Positions 55,555 through 62,039 of a stretch of 64,000 nucleotides of DNA are shown piece by piece (position 1 is the stretch's first letter; each line of letters starts with the position of its first letter). The position numbers and the translations under genes were made by a program. Under the pieces are notes generated by a model, which had not been told where the DNA came from, made no database searches, and saw only the letters and a list, made by a program, of their open reading frames with translations. This DNA comes from Neorhizobium sp. JUb45 (GTDB taxonomy: Bacteria > Pseudomonadota > Alphaproteobacteria > Rhizobiales > Rhizobiaceae): NCBI RefSeq assembly GCF_004343585.1, contig NZ_SLYW01000003.1:744001-808000 (forward strand), written 5' to 3'.

Positions 55555-56340
55555 ATGAGCTATCCCGACGCATTCTCGCTCAAGGGCAAGGTCGCCCTCG
55601 TCACCGGCGCCTCCTACGGCATCGGATTTGCACTGGCGAGCGCGCTGGCCGAAGCCGGCGCCACCATCGCCTTCAACGACGTCAACGAGGAATTTCTGGC
55701 CAAGGGTATCGAAGCCTACAAGGCAGCGGGCATCGACGCCAAGGGCTATATCTGCGACGTCACCGACGAGCCGGGCGTGCAGAAACTGGTCGCCGATATC
55801 GAAAAGGATCTCGGCCCGGTCGATATCCTCGTCAACAATGCCGGCATCATCCGCCGCACGCCGATGCATGAAATGGACGTCAAGGATTTCCGCCAGGTCA
55901 TCGATATCGATCTGACCGCGCCCTTCATCGTCGCCAAGGCCGTCATTCCCGGCATGATCAAGAAGGGCGGCGGCAAGATCATCAACATCTGCTCGATGAT
56001 GAGCGAACTCGGCCGCGAAACGGTCTCGGCCTATGCTGCTGCCAAGGGCGGCCTGAAGATGTTGACCCGCAACATCGCCTCCGAATACGGCTCGCTGAAC
56101 ATTCAGTGCAACGGCTTGGGCCCGGGTTATATCGAGACCCCGCAGACCGCACCGCTGCGCGAGCCGGGTCATCCGTTCAACTCCTTTATCCTGGCCAAGA
56201 CGCCGGCCAATCGCTGGGGCACCACGCAGGACCTGAAAGGCCCGGCCGTCTTCCTCGCTTCGCCGGCATCGGATTTCGTCAACGGCCATGTTCTTTACGT
56301 CGATGGAGGCATTCTGGCCTATATCGGCAAGCAGCCCTGA
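55555..56340 (+). CDS. kduD: SDR dehydrogenase, KduD / gluconate 5-dehydrogenase-like
   Basis: A 261-residue short-chain dehydrogenase with TGASYGIG (17-24), NNAG (94-97), and catalytic Ser147, Tyr160 and Lys164 (YAAAK). It is placed right after kduI and would reduce 3-deoxy-hexodiulosonate to 2-keto-3-deoxygluconate, the substrate of KdgK. By sequence alone it also resembles gluconate 5-dehydrogenase (IdnO), which belongs to the same subgroup; the context favours KduD. ATG 55555 is preferred over a TTG at 55549 because AAGGA is too near the latter. Confidence 0.86.
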   Translation: MSYPDAFSLKGKVALVTGASYGIGFALASALAEAGATIAFNDVNEEFLAKGIEAYKAAGIDAKGYICDVTDEPGVQKLVADIEKDLGPVDILVNNAGIIRRTPMHEMDVKDFRQVIDIDLTAPFIVAKAVIPGMIKKGGGKIINICSMMSELGRETVSAYAAAKGGLKMLTRNIASEYGSLNIQCNGLGPGYIETPQTAPLREPGHPFNSFILAKTPANRWGTTQDLKGPAVFLASPASDFVNGHVLYVDGGILAYIGKQP

Positions 56341-56363
56341 TCCTGTTCCGCCCGCGATGATGC

Positions 56364-56391
56364 AAGCCGGGGTTCGCGCCCCGGCTTTTTC
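56364..56391 (+). terminator. Rho-independent terminator of the kdg/kdu operon
   Basis: AGCCGGGG (56365-56372), 6-base loop, CCCCGGCT (56379-56386), extended by one A-T pair and followed by TTTT. It lies 24 bases after the kduD stop and closes the uronate operon. Confidence 0.85.
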
Positions 56392-56630
56392 GTGTGCGCT
56401 CGAAAATGGCGGGGATGGGCTTGCAATCTGTTCCGACGATGGAGATCGTCATTTGTACACCGGGCTCCGCAGCAAAGTGAGCGCGCAGATTTTCAGAAAC
56501 GTCAAAGCCGGTATGGCCAACGTGATGCGTGGATCGCCTGGGGCGGTCTCTATGCTGTTCCCGGAGTGATTACATTTGATCGTAAAAGGCTCTAAATGCA
56601 GCGAACATCATGTCGACAAGGGATTCTGTC

Positions 56631-57335
56631 ATGGCCATACCCGATCCGGATCAGGCGATCGAGCGCAAGCGCGGTTCAGGCGTAAAGCTTGTCTATGATC
56701 TCCTGCGTGACGAAATCCTCGATCTCAAGCTGGCGCCGGGCAGTGCCATAGACGAGGTGGCGCTGGCGGCCCGTTTCGGCATGTCGCGCACGCCGATCCG
56801 TGAGGCGCTGGTACGGCTGGTCGGCGAAGGCTTGATCGAGACGCTGCCCAATCGCTCGACCATGGTGTCGAATATCGATTTCCTCGGCATGCACGCCTAT
56901 TTCGACGCCTTAGTGCTGATGTACCGGGTGACGACGCGCCTGGCGGCGCAGCATCACCGGGCGGAAGACCTGATCGACATTCGCGCCCATCAGGCCGAGT
57001 TCAGCGCTGCCGTGCGCACGCAGGACGCTCTGGCCATGATTGCCACCAACGCCGCTTTCCATTCGGCCATCGCAGCGGCCGGTCGCAATGCTTATTACGC
57101 CGGCTTTTTCGATCGCCTTCTCGGTGAAGGCCGGCGCATGCTGCGGCTTTATTACCAGTCCTATGACGATCGTCTCCCGTCCCGCTTCGTCGATGAGCAC
57201 GAGGAAATCATCGCCGCCATCGAAGCCCGCGATGTCGCTGCTGCGGATCGTCTCGGCAAGGCGCATGGCGAGCAGATCGTCGAGCAGATCGGACGCCTTC
57301 TGACACGTCATGAAAGGCTCGATATCGACTTGTGA
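56631..57335 (+). CDS. GntR family regulator (FCD type)
   Basis: A 234-residue regulator: GntR winged helix (LVYDLLRDEILDLKLAPGSAIDEVALAARFGMSRTPIREALVRL in pieces), then an FCD domain with metal-ligand-like Asp/His positions (NAAFHSAIAAAGRNAYY, FVDEHEEIIAAIEARD). It lies before the HypD-like gene and may control it; FCD regulators control hydroxyproline genes in rhizobia. It could equally regulate the kdu operon. ATG 56631 has AAGGG 8-9 bases upstream; an ATG at 56610 has no such site. Confidence 0.87.
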   Translation: MAIPDPDQAIERKRGSGVKLVYDLLRDEILDLKLAPGSAIDEVALAARFGMSRTPIREALVRLVGEGLIETLPNRSTMVSNIDFLGMHAYFDALVLMYRVTTRLAAQHHRAEDLIDIRAHQAEFSAAVRTQDALAMIATNAAFHSAIAAAGRNAYYAGFFDRLLGEGRRMLRLYYQSYDDRLPSRFVDEHEEIIAAIEARDVAAADRLGKAHGEQIVEQIGRLLTRHERLDIDL

Positions 57336-57439
57336 AAATCTTGTATTTTTTTTGTCGACAAAGAAAGTGGATGGAGTATTCTCCCATCTCAGAGGTGTGG
57401 GTGTGCTTGCCCACCAACGGATTTTGAGGAGTTTCGGGA

Positions 57440-58399
57440 ATGGCAAATATCTTTTCGGGCGTTGTCCCGGCCCTGATGACCCCCGGCAAGGCTGACCGTA
57501 CGCCGGATTTCGACGCGCTGGTCTCGAAGGCGAAGCAGCTGATCGAAGCCGGCATGTCGGCCGTTGTCTATTGCGGTTCGATGGGTGACTGGCCGCTTCT
57601 CACCGATGTGCAGCGCATGGAAGGCGTCGAGCGTCTGGTCAATGCGGGCATTCCGGTCATCGTCGGCACCGGCGCCATCAATTCGGCGTCTGCTGTTGCG
57701 CTTGCCGCGCATGCCCAGAAGGTCGGCGCCAACGGCCTGATGGTCATCCCGCGCGTTCTGTCGCGCGGCTCGGTGATTTCGGCCCAGAAGGCGCATTTCA
57801 AGGCCATCCTGTCGGCAGCACCTGATCTGCCGGCCGTCATCTACAACAGCCCTTATTACGGTTTCGCCACCCGCGCCGACCTGTTTTTTGCGCTGCGCGC
57901 CGAACATCCGAACCTTGTTGGATTCAAGGAATTCGGCGGCCCGCAGGACATGCGTTACGCGGCGGAAAACATCACCAGCCGCGATGACAATGTCACGCTG
58001 ATGATCGGCGTCGATACCGCCGTCTACCATGGTTATGTCAATTGCGGCGCGACCGGCGCCATCACCGGCATCGGCAATGTCCTGCCGAAGGAAGTGCTGC
58101 ATCTTTGCAATCTCGCCATCGCTGCGGCGAAGGGCGATGCCGATGCCCGTGTCCGCGCCAAGGAACTGGAAGAAGCCCTCGGCGTACTCTCCTCCTTCGA
58201 TGAAGGCCCGGATCTGGTCCTCTACTTCAAGCATATGATGGTGCTGAAGGGCGACAAGGAATACGCGCTGAACTTCATCGAAACCGACGTGCTCTCCGAC
58301 AGCCAGCGCGGTTATGTCGAGACCCAGCTTGCGCTGTTCGACAGCTGGTACGCCGACTGGAGCAAGTTGCCGGGCGCAGTCCAGAGTGCCAAGGCTTAA
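57440..58399 (+). CDS. DHDPS-family protein, 1-pyrroline-4-hydroxy-2-carboxylate deaminase-like
   Basis: A 319-residue TIM-barrel enzyme of the dihydrodipicolinate-synthase family. Schiff-base Lys163 is in LVGFKEFGG, and the supporting Tyr lies in VIYNSPYYG (135-141). The long stretch MTP, GMSAVVYCGSMGDWPLLT, RVLSRG and YGFATRADLFFALR resembles HypD of Sinorhizobium, which deaminates the pyrroline made from D-hydroxyproline to alpha-ketoglutarate semialdehyde. GAGGAG precedes ATG 57440. A perfect terminator follows. Without an epimerase gene nearby, the assignment to hydroxyproline is probable rather than certain. Confidence 0.83.
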   Translation: MANIFSGVVPALMTPGKADRTPDFDALVSKAKQLIEAGMSAVVYCGSMGDWPLLTDVQRMEGVERLVNAGIPVIVGTGAINSASAVALAAHAQKVGANGLMVIPRVLSRGSVISAQKAHFKAILSAAPDLPAVIYNSPYYGFATRADLFFALRAEHPNLVGFKEFGGPQDMRYAAENITSRDDNVTLMIGVDTAVYHGYVNCGATGAITGIGNVLPKEVLHLCNLAIAAAKGDADARVRAKELEEALGVLSSFDEGPDLVLYFKHMMVLKGDKEYALNFIETDVLSDSQRGYVETQLALFDSWYADWSKLPGAVQSAKA

Positions 58400-58411
58400 A
58401 ATACTTCTATG

Positions 58412-58436
58412 AAAAACCCTCCGCTGGAGGGTTTTT
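58412..58436 (+). terminator. Rho-independent terminator after the hypD-like gene
   Basis: AAAAACCCTCC (58412-58422), loop GCT, GGAGGGTTTTT (58426-58436): a perfect 11-bp stem with A- and T-runs on the two sides, so it can work in both directions. It lies 12 bases past the stop and overlaps a spurious ATG at 58409. Confidence 0.88.
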
Positions 58437-58492
58437 CTCTATCAGGACGGGGAATGAGCGTGCCGCCACGGCATGCCGGAAAGCTGGGGAAC

Positions 58493-59737
58493 ATGAGCAG
58501 GTCGGATGTCATCGTCATCGGGGCAGGGGTGGTTGGTCTCTCCATTGCCATCGCCGCGCAGATGCGGGGTCTCAATGTCACCGTCATCGATCGCGAAGGC
58601 CCGGCAGCCGGTGCTTCCGCCGGCAATGCCGGTGCTTTTGCCTTTACCGATATCCTGCCGCTTGCCTCTCCCGGTATTCTGAAAAAAGCGCCAAAGTGGC
58701 TGCTGGATCCGCTCGGCCCGCTCTCGATTCCGCCGGCATATGCGCTGCAGATCGCGCCATGGATGTTCCGGTTTTGGCGGGCCTGCCAGCCATCGCGCGT
58801 CGCCCAGTCCACCAGCGCCCAGACGGCCTTGATGGATCTGTCCAAGGCGGAACTGGAGCCGTTCCTCGCTGCCACCGACGCGCTTTCCATGCTGCGCAAG
58901 GAAGGCAATCTGCAGGTTTATGAAAGCGGTGCCGAGTACGAGGCGTCGTTGCCGGGCTGGCAGGCGCGCGAAAAACACGGCATCGAATTCCGGCACATGC
59001 ACGCCGCCGAAATGGCGGACATCCAGCCCGGCATCGCGCCACGTTTCATTCGCGGCACGTTCACACCGGGCTGGTATTCGATCGCCGATCCCAAACTCTA
59101 TACGCTGGCATTGGCCGCCCAGTTTTCAGCGCGCGGTGGCGTGATTGAGATCGCTGAGGTCAAGGCGCTGAGCCCGATTGCGGATGGCGCCGAAGTGGTG
59201 GCCGTGGACGGTCGCAGACATGTTGCGGGCAAGGTGGTTCTCTCCGCCGGCGCGTTTTCGCACCGCATTGCCCGCACACTCGGCGAAAACATTCCGCTGG
59301 AAACCGAACGCGGTTACAACACAACATTGCCGGAAGGCTCCTTCGATCTGCGCACGCAGGTCACGTTCGGCGGACACGGTTTTGTCGTCACGCGCCTGAC
59401 CAGCGGCATCCGCGTCGGTGGTGCCGTCGAACTCGGCGGGCTTGAGCTGCCGCCGAACTTCAAGCGCTCGGAAGCCATGCTGAAAAAGGCACAAGCCTTC
59501 CTGCCGGGTCTCAAGGCCGAGGGCGGCTCGCAATGGATGGGTTTTCGCCCATCAATGCCTGACAGCCTGCCGGCCATCGGCCGCGCGAAAACCACGGCCA
59601 ATGTCGTTTACGCATTCGGCCACGGCCATCTTGGGCTCACTCAGTCGGCCGGAACTGCACGGCTGGTCGCCGATATGCTGTCGGGCAAGACGACGGCGAT
59701 CGATATCGCCGCATTCTCTCCGCAGCGGTTCGGATAA
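58493..59737 (+). CDS. DadA-like FAD-dependent oxidoreductase (D-hydroxyproline dehydrogenase-like)
   Basis: A 414-residue flavoprotein of the DAO/DadA family. The FAD dinucleotide motif VIVIGAGVVGLSIAIAAQ is at the N-terminus, followed by AGASAGNAGAFA, and a C-terminal block WMGFRPSMPDSLPAIG...GHGHLGLTQSAGTARLVADML closes the FAD site. It oxidises a D-amino or cyclic amino acid; next to a HypD-like deaminase, D-hydroxyproline is the best guess. Start 58493 has GGGGA upstream and gives the usual N-terminus; 58454 is possible, while 58409 lies within a terminator. The 3' end faces the M24 peptidase 6 bases away. Confidence 0.85.
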   Translation: MSRSDVIVIGAGVVGLSIAIAAQMRGLNVTVIDREGPAAGASAGNAGAFAFTDILPLASPGILKKAPKWLLDPLGPLSIPPAYALQIAPWMFRFWRACQPSRVAQSTSAQTALMDLSKAELEPFLAATDALSMLRKEGNLQVYESGAEYEASLPGWQAREKHGIEFRHMHAAEMADIQPGIAPRFIRGTFTPGWYSIADPKLYTLALAAQFSARGGVIEIAEVKALSPIADGAEVVAVDGRRHVAGKVVLSAGAFSHRIARTLGENIPLETERGYNTTLPEGSFDLRTQVTFGGHGFVVTRLTSGIRVGGAVELGGLELPPNFKRSEAMLKKAQAFLPGLKAEGGSQWMGFRPSMPDSLPAIGRAKTTANVVYAFGHGHLGLTQSAGTARLVADMLSGKTTAIDIAAFSPQRFG

Positions 59738-59743
59738 GTCCGA

Positions 59744-60967
59744 TCAGCCGAACGGTTTTTCGATGGAATGCGCCGGTTCGGTGAAGAACACCGGGCCGGT
59801 TTCCGACATGTAGATGATGTCTTCCAGCCGCACGCCGCATTCGCCGTAAACGCACAACATCGGCTCGTCGGAAAACACCATGCCGGGTTCCAGACGTGTC
59901 GTGTTGCCGCGAACGATGAACGGGTCCTCATGCAGGTCCATGCCAAGTCCGTGGCCGGTGCGGTGCGGCAGGCCCGGCACCTGATAATCTGGACCATAAC
60001 CGGCATCGGTCAGCACTTTGCGCGCCGCCGCATCCACCTCTTCGCAAGGCGTGCCGATCCGTGCTGCCTCGAAGCCGGCGCGATGCGCGCTCTTTTCCAG
60101 CTCCCAAAGCTCCCGCTGACGCTCGCTCGGTGTGCCAAAGATGTAGGTGCGGGTGATGTCCGAGCAGTAACGATGGATATGGCCGCCGAGATCGATCAGC
60201 ACCATGTCGTTTTTCTTCAGCGTTTGCGCATAGGGCACGCCGTGTGGATAAGCGGTCGCTTCGCCGAACTGGGCGGCAGCAAAAACATGGCGCATGCCAA
60301 GCTTCACATGCGCCGCCTGAATGAAATCGATGATCTCGGTGGTCGAGATGCCCTCGTAAAGGCCTTCCCAGACTGCCTTGTGCACACGCAGGCTGGCCGA
60401 CATGGCAGTCTGGATGATGGCGATCTCGGTTGCCGACTTGATCTGCCGGCAAGCGGCGATCAGCTCCTTTGCACCGATGACCTTAAGCCGCGATTCGATA
60501 TGGGCGGCGATTGGCGTGAAAAAGGCAAAGGGTGTCGCCGGGTCGAATGCCAAAGCGCTGCCCTTTGCGTCCAAGCCGCAGATCAGCTCGGCAACCAGAA
60601 GGGCCGGGTCCTCATGTTCTTCCCATGTGGCGATATCGCCTTCGATCCTGATGAGCGTGACCGTCTTCGGTTCTTCGAAGGCGGGGCTGATATAGATCGG
60701 TGCGCCGGAGGACGGGATGACGGCGCCGTGCAGGCGTTCGCTGGCGCCGAGCGTCATGCCGGTGAAATAGGTGAGGCTTGTCGATGTATCGAGATACACC
60801 GCCTTCACATCGGCCTCGGCCATCCGCGATTGCAGCTTGGCGATGCGGGCAGCGAGTTCATCGTTTGAAATCGGCGCGACAGCGTCGGCGATGTTTTCGA
60901 ATTCGGACAGGGATTGTTCGAAGGATTTGTAGACTGGGGCGCTCATGCGGGACACTGCCATGATCAT
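59744..60967 (-). CDS. M24 family metallopeptidase (Xaa-Pro dipeptidase-like)
   Basis: A 407-residue pita-bread-fold peptidase with an N-terminal creatinase/prolidase domain (LAARIAKLQSRMAEADVKAVYLDTSTSLTYFTG in parts). Metal ligands are seen in the catalytic domain: Asp in VLIDLGGH and SDITRTYIFG, His in PHRTGHGLGMDLHEDP, Glu in SDEPMLCVYGECG and VRLEDIIY. Such enzymes cut Xaa-Pro dipeptides or related amides (creatine, ectoine). Beside hydroxyproline-like genes, release of imino acids from dipeptides is plausible. Start could be 60967 or, with an equally weak site, 60946 (MSAPVYK). Confidence 0.86.
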   Translation of the reverse strand: MIMAVSRMSAPVYKSFEQSLSEFENIADAVAPISNDELAARIAKLQSRMAEADVKAVYLDTSTSLTYFTGMTLGASERLHGAVIPSSGAPIYISPAFEEPKTVTLIRIEGDIATWEEHEDPALLVAELICGLDAKGSALAFDPATPFAFFTPIAAHIESRLKVIGAKELIAACRQIKSATEIAIIQTAMSASLRVHKAVWEGLYEGISTTEIIDFIQAAHVKLGMRHVFAAAQFGEATAYPHGVPYAQTLKKNDMVLIDLGGHIHRYCSDITRTYIFGTPSERQRELWELEKSAHRAGFEAARIGTPCEEVDAAARKVLTDAGYGPDYQVPGLPHRTGHGLGMDLHEDPFIVRGNTTRLEPGMVFSDEPMLCVYGECGVRLEDIIYMSETGPVFFTEPAHSIEKPFG

Positions 60968-61090
60968 ATGATTTCATCATCGCGCAACGGCTGAACGCCT
61001 TCGCGATTGGTTTTCACCTAACACGATCTGGCCCCTGCGCCGCAAGCCTTGCTGCGGCATGACATGCGTTTCTGACCTGCGCAAACACAA

Positions 61091-61112
61091 ACGCCCGCGA
61101 CAGCGCGGGCGT
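61091..61112 (-). terminator. Terminator after focA
   Basis: ACGCCCGCG (61091-61099), loop ACAG, CGCGGGCGT (61104-61112): perfect 9-bp stem. On the minus strand it is followed by TTGTGTTTG. It lies 25 bases past the focA stop and ends the pta-focA transcript. Confidence 0.8.
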
Positions 61113-61136
61113 CTGGCAAGGTCCGTGTGGTGGCCG

Positions 61137-62039
61137 CTATTTCGCCAGCCGTTTTGGCCGCCGGTAGATCAGCCAGTAGATGCCGCCAACCAGCAGCGAT
61201 CCGCCGACCCAGTTGCCGAGCGTGACGACGAGGAGGTTCATGGCAACACCGCTCAGCGGGATCGGTGCCGTATGACCTGCGACGATCGCCTGAAAACTCT
61301 CGGAGCCGCCGTAATGGATCAGCAGGCCGATCGAGAAATAATACATGTTGGCAACGCAGTGCTCGAAACCGGCGGCAACAAAGGCCGTGACGGGAAAGAC
61401 GATCGCCAGAATGCGGTCGGTGGCGCTGCGGCCGGCGAGTGTCAGCCAGACGGCGAGGCAGACGAGAATGTTGCACAGGATGCCGAGCGAAAATGCTTCC
61501 AGTGGCGGAAGCACGGATTTCGCCTCGGCATAATGCAGCGCCGCGATGCCGATGGCGCCGCCGCCGAACTTGTAATGCCCGGAGAGGAAAACAAGCACGG
61601 CAACCCCGGCTGCGCCGATGAAATTGCCGAACCAGACCAGGATCCAGACTTTGACCATCTTGACGGTGCTGATGCGCTTGCTCGCCCAGGCCATCACCAT
61701 CAACATGTCGCCGGTGAAAAGCTGGGCGCCACCGATCAGCACCAGAACGAGGCCGAGCGAGAAACTGAAACCGGCCAGAAGACGCGTCACGCCATAGGGC
61801 AGGATGCCATCGGCACCCGATGCGACCGTGGTCGCGAACATGGCGCCGAGGCCGATGAAGGCACCGGCGAGGATCGCCAAGGCCAGAAGCGTGATGGTGT
61901 CGCTCTTGCTTTTCTTGACACCCATTTCCTCGGCCTCGACCGCAATTTCATGCGGTGCGAGGATAAGGCCTGCATCAAGCCCGCGTATGGCGGACTTGGT
62001 GTCGTGCAGGGCTTCATCGTGATGCGGAAGCGCGCTCAT
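61137..62039 (-). CDS. focA: Formate/nitrite transporter family channel, FocA-like
   Basis: A 300-residue pentameric channel protein of the FNT family with six main hydrophobic segments. Family marks: GGAQLFTGDMLMVMAWASKR (TM2-3 loop), WFGNFIGAAGVAVLVFLSG, GILCNILVCLAVWL and the FEHCVANMYYF motif bearing the central His. It would move formate made by PflB across the membrane. A ~45-residue acidic/basic N-terminus precedes TM1. Its ATG overlaps the pta stop by 4 bases (ATGA), so the two are translated together. Confidence 0.9.
   Translation of the reverse strand: MSALPHHDEALHDTKSAIRGLDAGLILAPHEIAVEAEEMGVKKSKSDTITLLALAILAGAFIGLGAMFATTVASGADGILPYGVTRLLAGFSFSLGLVLVLIGGAQLFTGDMLMVMAWASKRISTVKMVKVWILVWFGNFIGAAGVAVLVFLSGHYKFGGGAIGIAALHYAEAKSVLPPLEAFSLGILCNILVCLAVWLTLAGRSATDRILAIVFPVTAFVAAGFEHCVANMYYFSIGLLIHYGGSESFQAIVAGHTAPIPLSGVAMNLLVVTLGNWVGGSLLVGGIYWLIYRRPKRLAK

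Noticed and set aside
58409-58492. Upstream start of the DadA-like gene at 58409
   Set aside because: This ATG is 3 bases before a perfect rho-independent terminator stem and has no ribosome-binding site; the family N-terminus begins at 58493.
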